64,000 nt of DNA, from assembly GCF_004358205.1 (NCBI RefSeq), contig NZ_SMYO01000007.1:248001-312000 (forward strand), written 5' to 3'. A program made the translations under genes and the position numbers. Shown piece after piece: positions 36,385 to 45,068 of this stretch. The first letter of the stretch is position 1. Each line of letters begins with the position of its first letter. The notes beneath the pieces are model-generated. The model was not told the DNA's origin. It worked only from the letters and a program-made list of their open reading frames with translations, and did not search any database. This DNA is from Bacillus salipaludis (GTDB taxonomy: Bacteria; Bacillota; Bacilli; Bacillales_B; DSM-18226).

Positions 36385-37077
36385 ATGGAAAATCCATTTG
36401 GGAAAATTACAACACTGGAAAAAGTAATGGAGTTTTTCCATGACGGAATGTCATTGTTGTTCGGAGGCTTTGGCGGGGTTGGATCGCCCCCGACACTTAT
36501 CGATGGGATCTTAGAAAAGGGAATTCGAGATTTAACGCTAATAGGGAACGATACAGGATTTCCTCACATCGGGATAGGGAAAATTGTCAGTCAAGAGCGG
36601 GCGGTGAAAGTGATTGCCTCCCATATTGGTTCAAATCCTATTGCAGGGAATTTAATGCATGAAGGGAAGCTTGAGGTGGAATTTTCACCTCAGGGAATTT
36701 TATCCGAACGAATCCGCGCAGGTGGAGTTGGCCTCCCCGGGATTCTATCCGATATCGGGATGGACATTGATATGGTCGCAAAAAACAAACCGGTTATGAC
36801 CTTAAATGGAAAGGATTATCTCGTTGAAACCCCGCTGACGGCGGAAGTTGCCATCATTTATGCTAAGAAAGCAGATGAATATGGGAATTTAATTTATGAC
36901 AAGAGTGCTAGAAACAATAATCCACTCGTAGCGATGGCAGGAGATTTGACGATTGTGGAAGTAGAAGAAATCGTCCCAATGGGCTGTCTGAATCCGGAGG
37001 AAATTATCACTCCGGGTGTGTTCGTAGATTATATTATTCCTTCTAAGGGGGTGAATTGGAAATGGGCATGGGAGTAG
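36385..37077 (+). CDS. yodS: 3-oxoacid CoA-transferase subunit A (YodS-like)
   Basis: The 230-residue protein matches family I CoA-transferase alpha subunits. The signature GGFGGVGSPPTLIDGIL lies near 27-43, and GNDTGFPHIGIGKIV near 54 is typical. It pairs with the B subunit encoded by the overlapping next gene. Family I enzymes move CoA between short acids, here possibly a beta-keto acid derived from lysine. AGGATGGTGG precedes the ATG. Confidence 0.88.
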   Translation: MENPFGKITTLEKVMEFFHDGMSLLFGGFGGVGSPPTLIDGILEKGIRDLTLIGNDTGFPHIGIGKIVSQERAVKVIASHIGSNPIAGNLMHEGKLEVEFSPQGILSERIRAGGVGLPGILSDIGMDIDMVAKNKPVMTLNGKDYLVETPLTAEVAIIYAKKADEYGNLIYDKSARNNNPLVAMAGDLTIVEVEEIVPMGCLNPEEIITPGVFVDYIIPSKGVNWKWAWE

Positions 37078-37727
37078 ATATCCGCAATCAAATGGCAAGA
37101 CGCGCCTCCGAAGAAATTAAGAATGGTATGGTTGTCAACCTTGGGATTGGAATCCCTTCGCTCGTGCCCAATCACCTTCCTAGAGATATGAAAGTGATGT
37201 TTCATGCTGAAAACGGAATCACCGGAATGGGCCCTAGTCCACAAAAGGGGTCAGAAGATGAAAATTTATGTAATGCCGGTGGATTTCCGGTCACACTTAC
37301 CAGCGGCGGGTCTTACTGTGACAGTGCGATAGCTTTTGGCATGATCCGCAGGGGCAGAGTCGATATCACTGTACTGGGTTCCCTCCAGGTTAGCCAAAAA
37401 GGTGATCTTGCAAACTGGATTGTTCCAGGGAAAAAGGTTCCGGGAATGGGAGGGGCAATGGAGCTTGCTCAAAAGGCGAAAAAGGTCATCGTCTTAATGA
37501 ATCATTGTGATAAGTTTAGCAATCCGAAAATAGTAAAAGAGTGCACATTGCCATTAACTTCCTCTGCCTGTGTGGATTTGATTATTACAGAGATGGCTGT
37601 TTTTAAAGTGACAGAAAAAGGGTTGATCCTAAGCGAACTATTTGCCCCATTTAATTTAGAATATGTTAAAGAAAAAACGGGCTGTGAATTTATCGTTAGT
37701 GAGCAGATTCGGAAGATACCTTATTAA
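37062..37727 (+). CDS. yodR: 3-oxoacid CoA-transferase subunit B (YodR-like)
   Basis: The 221-residue beta subunit carries the catalytic glutamate in HAENGITGMGPSP near 47-59, and LGSLQVSQKGDLANW near 107. ATG 37062 lies eight bases after GGGGGTG; the TTG at 37056 is too close. The gene overlaps yodS by 16 bases, as expected for two subunits made in equal amounts. Confidence 0.9.
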   Translation: MGMGVDIRNQMARRASEEIKNGMVVNLGIGIPSLVPNHLPRDMKVMFHAENGITGMGPSPQKGSEDENLCNAGGFPVTLTSGGSYCDSAIAFGMIRRGRVDITVLGSLQVSQKGDLANWIVPGKKVPGMGGAMELAQKAKKVIVLMNHCDKFSNPKIVKECTLPLTSSACVDLIITEMAVFKVTEKGLILSELFAPFNLEYVKEKTGCEFIVSEQIRKIPY

Positions 37728-37759
37728 TTTTTTCATTTGGCATCAAAGGAGTGAATCGA

Positions 37760-39028
37760 TTGAAAACGAAAGAAGATCGAGTGAAAAATTGGCTGAATGA
37801 TAACCGGAACCGGGGTGCTAAGCTTTTACAATTAATGGTTCAGGAAAACAGTACCAGAGGAAATGAAAGCGGTGCCCAGGCCATCGTGATCGAAAAGTGC
37901 CGGCAGCTTGGGCTGGATTTGGATATTTGGGAAATTAACAATGATGAATTAAAAAATCATCCAGCCTTTTGCTGTGACCGTCAAAGCTTTGAAGGCAATC
38001 CCAATTTAGTTGCCGTATTAAAAGGTACGGGCGGGGGAAAATCAATTATCCTTAATGGTCACATCGATGTAGTGCCTGTTGGGGATGAAAAAAACTGGTC
38101 GCATGACCCTTTTAGCGGGCGAATTGAAAAGGGAAAGTTATTTGGACGCGGGTCGACAGATATGAAAGGCGGTTCAGCAGCCCTTCTTCTTGCAATCGAA
38201 TCCTTAATCGAAACAGGAATCAAGCTCAAGGGAGATGTCATTTTTCAGAGTGTGATTGAAGAAGAGAGCGGCGGTGCCGGAACGCTCGCAGCCGTTTTAA
38301 GGGGATATCGTGCCGATGGAGCAATTATTCCTGAGCCCACCAACATGAAGATTTTTCCTAAACAGCAAGGCTCCATGTGGTTTCGGATAACGGTGAAAGG
38401 GCGGGCTGCCCATGGGGGAACAAGGTATGAGGGAATTAGTGCGATTGAGAAATCTGTTCGTGTCATTGAGCGCCTGCAGCAATTAGAGAAAGACCGAAAC
38501 GCGAGAATATCCGATCCCCTTTTTGATTCGATTCCAATTCCCATTCCAATTAATATTGGAAAAATAAATAGTGGGGAATGGCCTTCCTCTGTTCCGGATT
38601 TAGCCTTTATCGAAGGTAGAATGGGAATTGCTCCTGATGAAACCATTCCATCAGCTAAGCTGGAAATGGAAAATTGTTTACAGGAATTAAATCAGTGTGA
38701 TGAATGGTTCAGGGCAAACCCCCTTCAGATAGAATGGTTTGGCGGACGATGGATTCCTGGGTCTCTTGAAAGTGATCATCCATTAATGAAAGAATTATCG
38801 GCTAGTTTCCAAGAAATTACCGGTGAAGCTCCCGTAATTGAAGCAAGTCCTTGGGGAACGGATGGGGGAATTCTGTCATCTGTTGGGAATACGCCAGTGG
38901 TCGTATTTGGCCCTGGAATTACCGAAACCGCACATGATGCCGATGAACATATCGAACTTGAAGACCTATATATCGCAAGTGAAATTATCGCACGAACCTT
39001 AATAAAATGGTGCGTGGTTAGTGAATAA
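37760..39028 (+). CDS. yodQ: M20-family deacylase (ArgE/DapE type, YodQ-like)
   Basis: The 422-residue enzyme is a dinuclear metallohydrolase of the M20 family. GHIDVVPVGD near 97 gives the first metal ligands, RGSTDMKGGSAALLLA near 130 the bridging Asp, and IEEESGGAGT near 165 the general base. AHDADEHIE near 393 contains the last His. ArgE and DapE remove acyl groups from amino acids, so an N-acetylated lysine product is a sensible substrate. TTG 37760 follows AAAGGAGTG with good spacing. A terminator follows. Confidence 0.88.
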   Translation: MKTKEDRVKNWLNDNRNRGAKLLQLMVQENSTRGNESGAQAIVIEKCRQLGLDLDIWEINNDELKNHPAFCCDRQSFEGNPNLVAVLKGTGGGKSIILNGHIDVVPVGDEKNWSHDPFSGRIEKGKLFGRGSTDMKGGSAALLLAIESLIETGIKLKGDVIFQSVIEEESGGAGTLAAVLRGYRADGAIIPEPTNMKIFPKQQGSMWFRITVKGRAAHGGTRYEGISAIEKSVRVIERLQQLEKDRNARISDPLFDSIPIPIPINIGKINSGEWPSSVPDLAFIEGRMGIAPDETIPSAKLEMENCLQELNQCDEWFRANPLQIEWFGGRWIPGSLESDHPLMKELSASFQEITGEAPVIEASPWGTDGGILSSVGNTPVVVFGPGITETAHDADEHIELEDLYIASEIIARTLIKWCVVSE

Positions 39029-39066
39029 TTGGAAAAAGAGCCCTAAATCTTTAGATTATGTAAAGG

Positions 39067-39095
39067 CCTGACTTTTTCCAGTCAGGTATTTTTTT
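39067..39095 (+). terminator. Terminator after yodQ
   Basis: CCTGACT/AGTCAGG arms (39067-39073 and 39080-39086) with a T-run, separating yodTSRQ from ablB. Confidence 0.8.
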
Positions 39096-39137
39096 ATGGC
39101 AATAATCTGCTAATATTAAAAAATAGGAGTGATTGAA

Positions 39138-39995
39138 ATGACTGAAACAGCTACAACTATTATCATTGAGGAAAATAATTTTTATTTAAATGCTTACGTA
39201 GACCTATTTAATAAACGAATTCGCGTTGATGATTATCGAGGGAATACTAGTTTAGTATTAAAGCAGGCAGAAGAACTTGTTCATCAACACAAAGCGGAAA
39301 AATTAATTGTTAAAGGCCGTGCGGAGGATCTTCAATTATTTTATGAAAAGGGCCTGCAGCCTGAGGCTATTCTTGATCGTTATTTTCTCGGTTCAGATGC
39401 GTATTTCTTTTCGAAATTTTACACAGTAGAACGGAAAAAGAATGAGTATTGGATAAAAGAGGATGAAATCCTTCAAGGCATCTATCAATTGAACCCTTCA
39501 GTTGAAAAACCTTATCCGCCAAAAGAGTACGAGTTGAAAAAAGCCGATGAAAGCTTCGCTGAGCAACTTGCAACCCTTTATGGCCAGGTTTTTGAAATTT
39601 ATCCAACTCCAATGAATGACCCGGAATATGTGAAAAAGACGATGCAGGAGGGGACGGTTTATTATGTCTTCTTCCATGAAGGAAAAATTGTCAGCGCCGC
39701 ATCCGCCGAGATTAATGCATTTTACAAAAATGCTGAGTTAACCGATTGTGCGACACTTCCAGAGTACCGAGGAAAATATGGTTTAATGAAAATCCTCCTT
39801 AAGGAGCTTGAAGGGGAATTAAAGAGACAAGGTGTTTTTTGTGCTTATTCCATTGCAAGATCACTTTCCTTTGGCATGAATGCTGCTTTATTTCAACTGG
39901 GATATGGCTACCGGGGAAGATTTATGAATAATTGCTATATTTACGACAAGCTTGAAGATATGAATATGTGGGTGAAGAATCTGACAAACTGCTAA
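39138..39995 (+). CDS. ablB: Beta-lysine N6-acetyltransferase (AblB/YodP)
   Basis: The 285-residue protein is a two-part GNAT enzyme. The C-terminal half (about 135-285) has the acetyl-CoA fold (CATLPEYRGKYGLMKILLKEL near 205), and the N-terminal part is family-specific (NKRIRVDDYRGN). With lysine 2,3-aminomutase it makes N6-acetyl-beta-lysine, an osmolyte in methanogens; B. subtilis YodP is the homologue. ATG 39138 follows TAGGAG. The stop codon overlaps the first of the AATTTTCGGC repeats that precede the regulator gene. Confidence 0.88.
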   Translation: MTETATTIIIEENNFYLNAYVDLFNKRIRVDDYRGNTSLVLKQAEELVHQHKAEKLIVKGRAEDLQLFYEKGLQPEAILDRYFLGSDAYFFSKFYTVERKKNEYWIKEDEILQGIYQLNPSVEKPYPPKEYELKKADESFAEQLATLYGQVFEIYPTPMNDPEYVKKTMQEGTVYYVFFHEGKIVSAASAEINAFYKNAELTDCATLPEYRGKYGLMKILLKELEGELKRQGVFCAYSIARSLSFGMNAALFQLGYGYRGRFMNNCYIYDKLEDMNMWVKNLTNC

Positions 39996-40050
39996 ATTTT
40001 CGGCTTTAGTGACGAATTTTCGGCACCTCGTTTTGTAATGAATTTTGGCA
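39994..40050. promoter_or_regulatory. Three AATTTTCGGC motifs before the activator gene
   Basis: AAATTTTCGGC (39994-40004), GAATTTTCGGC (40014-40024) and GAATTTTGGCA (40040-40050) repeat at 20 and 26-bp intervals, ending 12 bp before the activator start. The same motif recurs upstream of kamA. Autoregulation by the enhancer-binding protein is inferred. Confidence 0.6.
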
Positions 40051-40061
40051 GGTGAAAATAG

Positions 40062-41462
40062 TTGATTCAATTAACAGCGTTAACATCAGAAGTTCTTACA
40101 GCCATATTAAGTAGCATTGACGAAGGAATTCACGTCGTTAATACGAATGGGGAAACTATCTATTACAATGAAGTAGCAGCAAAACATGATGGAATGGAAG
40201 TAAAAGAGGTACAGGGCAAGCATTTATTTGACGCCTTTCCTTCCCTGACGGAGGAATCAAGTACCCTTCTAAAGGTCATTAAGACCAAGAAGCCTATTTA
40301 TAATCAAACACAGGTCTATGTAAATTTACATGGGACAAGGATTGATACCATCAATACGACCTTACCGATCTTTCTTGAAAAGGAAGTCATTGGTGCTGTT
40401 GAAATTGCGAAGGACTATTCAAGGATGAAGCTGCTTGCAGAGAGACTTTTAGACTTGCAAAAGGGCTTAAATAAAGGAAGCAAGAAAAAAACGGTAAATG
40501 ATGTAAAGTACACTCTAGATGATTTAAAAACAGAGAATGATATCTTTAAAAATATGAAAAACGAAGCAAAAAAGCTGGCAAAATCAGATGCTCCGATCCT
40601 TGTATATGGTGAGTCAGGTACAGGAAAAGAATTGTTTGTTCAAGGAATTCACTATGAATCACGTCGAAGCGATGGGCCATTTATCGCACAAAACTGTGCC
40701 GCAATACCTGAATCTCTGCTGGAGAGTATTCTTTTCGGGACCGCGAAAGGAAGCTACACTGGTGCAGTTGAGCGTAAAGGGTTATTTGAACTTGCAGATG
40801 GCGGAACGCTTTTCCTCGACGAATTACATGCCATGCCAGTGGAATTGCAGGCAAAGCTTTTAAGGGTATTAGAAGATGGTATCGTAAGGAGAGTGGGGAG
40901 CGCGCAGAATATCGCTGTTGATGTTCGGGTGATTGCGGCCATGAATGTTCATCCGACTGTAGCATTAGAGGAGCAAAAGATTCGCTATGACGTTTATTAT
41001 CGGTTAAATGTCTTTACCTTTTCACTGCTGCCGCTCCGGGACAGGCCAGAAGATATATTCTTTCTAACAGACCATTTTATTAAAGGTTTTAATCAAAAAT
41101 TGCAAAAAAACGTAAAGGGATTAGATGATCGCCTCACTGCTTTCTTTAGGGACTATGCTTGGCCAGGCAATGTCAGGGAGTTAAAGCATACAATTGAATA
41201 CATGATGAACATATGTGAAGGAAACAATCTAACAAATGAAGATTTGCCGATTATGCTTAGACAGCAGGCTGTAACCCATAAGCCTAAGCGGATTGAAGTA
41301 GAAAGTGAGACCCTTTCATTAAGAAAAAACATGGAGGAGCTTGAGAAGAAACTAATTGAAAATGCGCTTAGCGAGTCAGGCGGAAATATCAATCAAGCTG
41401 CTAAGCTATTAGAAATTCCAAGACAGACCCTTCAATATAAACTGAAGAAAACAAGTTTTTAG
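40062..41462 (+). CDS. RocR-like PAS sigma-54 enhancer-binding activator
   Basis: This 466-residue regulator has an N-terminal PAS domain (about 8-125), an AAA+ domain and a Fis-type helix-turn-helix (about 438-462, NINQAAKLLEIPRQTLQYKLKK). Walker A is GESGTGKE at 183-190 and Walker B is GGTLFLDEL near 246. The sigma-54 contact loop reads GSYTGA (230-235) instead of GAFTGA. RocR, its closest relative by layout, switches on arginine catabolism. Lying between ablB and kamA, it most likely activates the kamA sigma-54 promoter in response to lysine or a product. The start is TTG behind GGCAGGTGA. Confidence 0.9.
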   Translation: MIQLTALTSEVLTAILSSIDEGIHVVNTNGETIYYNEVAAKHDGMEVKEVQGKHLFDAFPSLTEESSTLLKVIKTKKPIYNQTQVYVNLHGTRIDTINTTLPIFLEKEVIGAVEIAKDYSRMKLLAERLLDLQKGLNKGSKKKTVNDVKYTLDDLKTENDIFKNMKNEAKKLAKSDAPILVYGESGTGKELFVQGIHYESRRSDGPFIAQNCAAIPESLLESILFGTAKGSYTGAVERKGLFELADGGTLFLDELHAMPVELQAKLLRVLEDGIVRRVGSAQNIAVDVRVIAAMNVHPTVALEEQKIRYDVYYRLNVFTFSLLPLRDRPEDIFFLTDHFIKGFNQKLQKNVKGLDDRLTAFFRDYAWPGNVRELKHTIEYMMNICEGNNLTNEDLPIMLRQQAVTHKPKRIEVESETLSLRKNMEELEKKLIENALSESGGNINQAAKLLEIPRQTLQYKLKKTSF

Positions 41463-41509
41463 ATGCCGAATTTTCGGCATCTTTTTTATTAAAATTATGA
41501 ATTTTCGAT
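41462..41509. promoter_or_regulatory. Palindromic upstream activator sites of kamA (also terminator-like)
   Basis: GATGCCGAA/TTCGGCATC arms (41462-41481) with a T-run to 41487 resemble a terminator of the activator gene. The sequence also contains GAATTTTCGGC (41468-41478). A second copy, GAATTTTCGAT, lies at 41499-41509. Both stand 55-100 bp before the sigma-54 promoter, in enhancer range. Confidence 0.65.
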
Positions 41510-41562
41510 TAAAACTCCAACTATTTTAAAAAGAAATGGATATTATCAAGGTTTTATCGCTT

Positions 41563-41578
41563 TGGCACACTTCTTGCA
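41563..41578 (+). promoter_or_regulatory. Sigma-54 promoter of kamA
   Basis: TGGCAC-N5-TTGCA matches the -24/-12 consensus without mismatch, with 12 bp between GG and GC. The kamA start codon is 40 bp downstream. Confidence 0.92.
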
Positions 41579-41617
41579 TATTGATAAAGTGTAAACATTG
41601 AATGGAGGAATGCAGTT

Positions 41618-43045
41618 ATGAAACAAACTTTATACAAGCCAGAGCGTCACTGGAAAGATATTGAGCTTTGGAAGGATGTAACCGAAGAGCAATGGAACGA
41701 CTGGCTATGGCAATTAACAAATACCATCCGTACAGTGGATGATTTAAAAAAGGTCATTAATTTAACTCCTGAAGAAGAAGAAGGCGTTAAAATTTCAACT
41801 AAGACGATTCCTTTAAATATTACACCCTATTATGCTTCACTTATGAATCCAGATGATCCGCGTTGTCCAATTCGGATGCAATCTGTTCCGATTTCAGCAG
41901 AAATCCATAAAACAAAATATGATTTGGAAGACCCATTACATGAAGACGAGGATTCACCAGTTCCAGGCTTAACACATCGTTATCCGGATCGTGTTCTTTT
42001 CCTAGTAACCAATCAGTGTTCTATGTATTGCCGTTACTGTACAAGAAGACGTTTCTCCGGCCAAGTTGGTATGGGCGTTCCAAAGAAACAGCTAGACGCA
42101 GCGATTAATTATATTCGTAATACTCCACAGGTTCGCGATGTGTTAATTTCCGGCGGTGACGGATTGTTAATTAACGACAATATTTTAGAATACATTTTGA
42201 AAAATTTAAGGGAAATTGACCATGTTGAAATTATCCGTATCGGAACAAGAGCACCGGTTGTATTCCCGCAACGTATTACTGAAAACCTTTGCAATATTTT
42301 GAAAAAGTATCATCCAATCTGGCTGAATACTCACTTTAATACATCAATTGAAATCACTGAGGAATCAAAGAAAGCATGTGAAATGCTTGCAAATGCGGGT
42401 GTACCGATTGGGAACCAAGCTGTTATCCTTGCCGGAATTAATGACAGCGTAGCAATCATGAAAAAATTAATGCATGATCTTGTCAAAATTCGTGTTCGTC
42501 CTTACTATATTTATCAATGTGACCTATCAGAAGGAATTGGACACTTCCGTGCACCAGTATCAAAAGGATTGGAAATCATTGAAGGTTTACGTGGACATAC
42601 GAGCGGCTATGCGGTACCTACATTCGTTGTAGATGCTCCTGGAGGCGGCGGAAAAATTTCCTTGCAGCCAAACTATCTTATTTCTCAAAGTCCTGAAAAA
42701 GTTGTTCTTCGTAACTTTGAAGGTGTTATTACTTCTTATCCGGAACCAGAAAACTATGTTCCAGGGAAAGCAGAAGCTTATTTCGAAGGAATCTATCCTG
42801 AATATCAAGAAAAACGCTCCTTGGCGGGAATTGCCGGCATCATGAATGACCAGCACTTTAACCTTATTCCTGAAGGTCTAACACGTTTAGATCGCCGCAA
42901 TGATTACACTCAAGACCCTGAACATCATTCATTAAAGGATAACCGCAGCAAGCGGGATGAGATGAAGGAGAAGAAATTCCAAGCACTTGCAAAGAAGGAA
43001 GAATTGAAAAAAACCGGTACAGCAAATGATCAAGCAAAAGAATAG
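41618..43045 (+). CDS. kamA: Lysine 2,3-aminomutase
   Basis: The 475-residue radical-SAM enzyme converts L-lysine to L-beta-lysine using SAM, a [4Fe-4S] cluster and PLP. Cluster ligands are C134, C138 and C141 in NQCSMYCRYC. The PLP lysine lies in the DAPGGGGKI block near 337-345, and SGGDGLL near 178 is also typical. It is the first gene after the sigma-54 promoter and is followed by yokU, as in B. subtilis. The C-terminal 50 residues are charged and disordered-looking. Confidence 0.95.
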   Translation: MKQTLYKPERHWKDIELWKDVTEEQWNDWLWQLTNTIRTVDDLKKVINLTPEEEEGVKISTKTIPLNITPYYASLMNPDDPRCPIRMQSVPISAEIHKTKYDLEDPLHEDEDSPVPGLTHRYPDRVLFLVTNQCSMYCRYCTRRRFSGQVGMGVPKKQLDAAINYIRNTPQVRDVLISGGDGLLINDNILEYILKNLREIDHVEIIRIGTRAPVVFPQRITENLCNILKKYHPIWLNTHFNTSIEITEESKKACEMLANAGVPIGNQAVILAGINDSVAIMKKLMHDLVKIRVRPYYIYQCDLSEGIGHFRAPVSKGLEIIEGLRGHTSGYAVPTFVVDAPGGGGKISLQPNYLISQSPEKVVLRNFEGVITSYPEPENYVPGKAEAYFEGIYPEYQEKRSLAGIAGIMNDQHFNLIPEGLTRLDRRNDYTQDPEHHSLKDNRSKRDEMKEKKFQALAKKEELKKTGTANDQAKE

Positions 43046-43056
43046 GGGGTTCCGTC

Positions 43057-43341
43057 ATGAGCCAAAGTTGTGAATGGTGCGACAGCACGAATATTAATGA
43101 AATTTCCGATTCAGTATATTGGGAATTGCCGGATGGAACAAGAGCCATTGAAATAACGGATACCCCTGCAGTTTCCTGCAGTGAGTGTGCAATGATCTAT
43201 CAAAAAGAAGCGACTGTTAAGGGAATTGAAGATCAATTATATTTAATTGATTGCAAACAAATTGGAAAAACTATTACCTATCAGGAATTAATGAATATTC
43301 CAAGATTATTAAAGAAAAATTACTTTGATTTTTCTTCATAA
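43057..43341 (+). CDS. yokU: YokU-family zinc-finger protein
   Basis: The 94-residue protein has two CxxC pairs, CEWC near 5-8 and CSEC near 42-45, forming a YgiT-type zinc finger. The function is unknown, but the family is almost always next to kamA, 11 bases after it here, so a role in making or controlling the aminomutase is plausible. GGGGGTT precedes the ATG. Confidence 0.88.
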   Translation: MSQSCEWCDSTNINEISDSVYWELPDGTRAIEITDTPAVSCSECAMIYQKEATVKGIEDQLYLIDCKQIGKTITYQELMNIPRLLKKNYFDFSS

Positions 43342-43347
43342 GATTCT

Positions 43348-43379
43348 AAACAGCCAGCAGGATTGCCGGCTGTTTTTTG
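43348..43379 (+). terminator. Terminator after yokU
   Basis: AAACAGCC/GGCTGTTT arms with a T-run. Confidence 0.82.
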
Positions 43380-43447
43380 CTTTTCTCTAGACGAAGGGTT
43401 TTCTTTCCGTTATAGTTTTCTTTAAAAACATGAAGGGTGTTTTTTTA

Positions 43448-43669
43448 ATGAGGAAATCCTTTTATCATTTTTTAATGAAATACAGACATCCCGAGCCAAA
43501 GGATGCGATTAGCAGATTTGCAAATGAAGCTTTCGAGGATCACAGCTTTCCAAAAACTTCAGAGGATTACAATGATCTATCCTCCTACCTTGAACTAAAT
43601 GGACATTATTTAGAATCAATGGCGGTATTTGATGAAGCCTGGCAGGAATATCTTTTATCGGAAAAATAA
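43448..43669 (+). CDS. yozE: YozE-family protein (UPF0346)
   Basis: From the ATG at 43448 the protein has 73 residues, close to the family length; AAGGGTG lies upstream. The SFYHFLMKYRHPEP start, FPKTSEDYNDLSSYLE and the SAM-like helical fold are diagnostic of YozE. The function is unknown. It has its own terminator. Confidence 0.9.
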   Translation: MRKSFYHFLMKYRHPEPKDAISRFANEAFEDHSFPKTSEDYNDLSSYLELNGHYLESMAVFDEAWQEYLLSEK

Positions 43670-43675
43670 TGCTTG

Positions 43676-43707
43676 AATCGTCTCTAAAAAAAGGGGCGAT
43701 TTTTTTA
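43676..43707 (+). terminator. Terminator after yozE
   Basis: AATCGTCTC/GGGGCGATT arms (one G-T pair) with a T-run. Confidence 0.75.
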
Positions 43708-43813
43708 TTTTCTTTACTTACTTAATTTTTCACTTGCATGTGCCGGTAAATAAATTAGTGCATATACTATTGTAATCAAAATTCACGGCTCAACACCTGA
43801 GAGGATGGAGGAT

Positions 43814-44509
43814 ATGGAGAAACGAAAAAAACCGAAGTATAAGATCGGTGATACGGTCGTGATTACGATGTATGGTACAGTTGGCAAGGTTACAGATATC
43901 AAATGGCTTGATGATCGATACGTCTACGAGGTAAATAAGAGCGATGGCCTTTTTGTTGAATCGGGACTTCAGCTACTTTCAGAATATGAAGGTACTGTGA
44001 TGGAGCAGGAGCAAATCGATATTGAGTATAAGTTTTTTTTCGGTGATTTGGTTCAAGTGAGCGGGTATGGCGCCGATTTATTTAAAATTGTCGGCTTTAG
44101 AACCGAAATCTGGCGCTACAAAGAGGATGCATGGGAAGATGTCATTTATGAGCTCTCACGGGTAAGTGATGGGGAATGGCTTGAAGCAGGAGAGGAAGAA
44201 TTAACTCTTGTTGCAGATGCAGAGAGTGCAGATACGTTTATCCAAAAACTAGGTCTCCTATACTTAATTAACAAACAGCAGAAACCAGCCAAAACTCAAA
44301 AACTACAAAATACCATCAGAAAAGCAGAGTATGAAGAAATCGAGCGAAAAAAAGAAAAAAAAGAGTTAATTGATAATTTACTGGATATATTCAATGATTA
44401 TCGAATTTTATATGAACTATTTCACGATCAAGAATACTACCATGTGATGAGAGTAATCCTTAGAAAATTGGAAAGCCTCGTGAATAACGATGGTAAAAGC
44501 CATGTATAG
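43814..44509 (+). CDS. yodN: YodN-like hypothetical protein
   Basis: The 231-residue protein starts with two SH3-like beta segments (KYKIGDTVVITMYGTVGKVTD and FFGDLVQVSGYGADLFKIVGF). A charged helical C-terminus follows (about 165-231). Its position between yozE and yozD matches B. subtilis yodN as I recall it; the similarity was not computed. No enzymatic motif is seen. GAGAGG suits the ATG at 43814; an ATG at 43805 would add three residues. Confidence 0.7.
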   Translation: MEKRKKPKYKIGDTVVITMYGTVGKVTDIKWLDDRYVYEVNKSDGLFVESGLQLLSEYEGTVMEQEQIDIEYKFFFGDLVQVSGYGADLFKIVGFRTEIWRYKEDAWEDVIYELSRVSDGEWLEAGEEELTLVADAESADTFIQKLGLLYLINKQQKPAKTQKLQNTIRKAEYEEIERKKEKKELIDNLLDIFNDYRILYELFHDQEYYHVMRVILRKLESLVNNDGKSHV

Positions 44510-44514
44510 ACTTG

Positions 44515-44682
44515 CTACCACCTCGTAATTTCGAATAAGAGATACAGAACAAGAGGAATTCCGCCCCATTTAATAAAAAAGAATAATAAATTCGTAATCT
44601 TTTCAAATAACTGGAGGGTGAAACCATCCTCCCGATTCACGTCTTCAATAAATGCCTCTAATTTCATTTGTAAGTTTGACAT
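44515..44682 (-). CDS. Small single-helix membrane protein
   Basis: Reading leftward from 44682 gives 55 residues: a charged helix (MSNLQMKLEAFIEDVNRED) and a hydrophobic segment (LLFFFIKWGGIPLVLYLLF). AGGTGAG lies just upstream, and a second ATG at 44685 is also possible. It is convergent with yodN and separated from it by only five bases. I do not recognise the family. Confidence 0.6.
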   Translation of the reverse strand: MSNLQMKLEAFIEDVNREDGFTLQLFEKITNLLFFFIKWGGIPLVLYLLFEITRW

Positions 44683-44870
44683 CATCTCACCTCAGAATTG
44701 TTCTTTTCACCATCCTATGCTTGTCCAAATCAAAATAGACATGTTTTTTAAGAGGAAAATCGGTAATAATGAAAGCTATTACAATTTGAAACCGACTTTG
44801 CATTTTTGTGAACTTACTAGCATGAAAAAGCCTGTTTCATCATAGATTTTCTAAAAAGGGGGCGATGCTA

Positions 44871-45044
44871 ATGAGAGAAATTGAAGTATTTATTGATACA
44901 GAAGAAATCGCAGAATTTTTCTTTCATGAGCTTGTAAAAAGGGGATACGTTCCTAGTGATGAGGAATTGGAAGAACTTGCAGATATCACCTTCGAATATT
45001 TAATCGAAAAAAGTATTATCGATGAAGAAATTCAAGATGAATAA
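44871..45044 (+). CDS. yozD: YozD-family small acidic protein
   Basis: The 57-residue acidic protein contains VFIDTEEIAEFFFHELVKRG and ITFEYLIEKSIIDEE, which closely match my recollection of B. subtilis YozD. AAGGGGG precedes the ATG. The function is unknown. Neighbouring yodN, yozE and yodL support the assignment. It was too short for a standard ORF list. Confidence 0.87.
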   Translation: MREIEVFIDTEEIAEFFFHELVKRGYVPSDEELEELADITFEYLIEKSIIDEEIQDE

Positions 45045-45068
45045 TCTTTTAGAATAAAGCGAACAAAG

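Noticed and set aside
39097..39110. A sigma-54-like TGGC...TGC sequence before ablB.
   Set aside because: GG and GC are 11 bp apart rather than 12, and the flanking consensus bases are missing.
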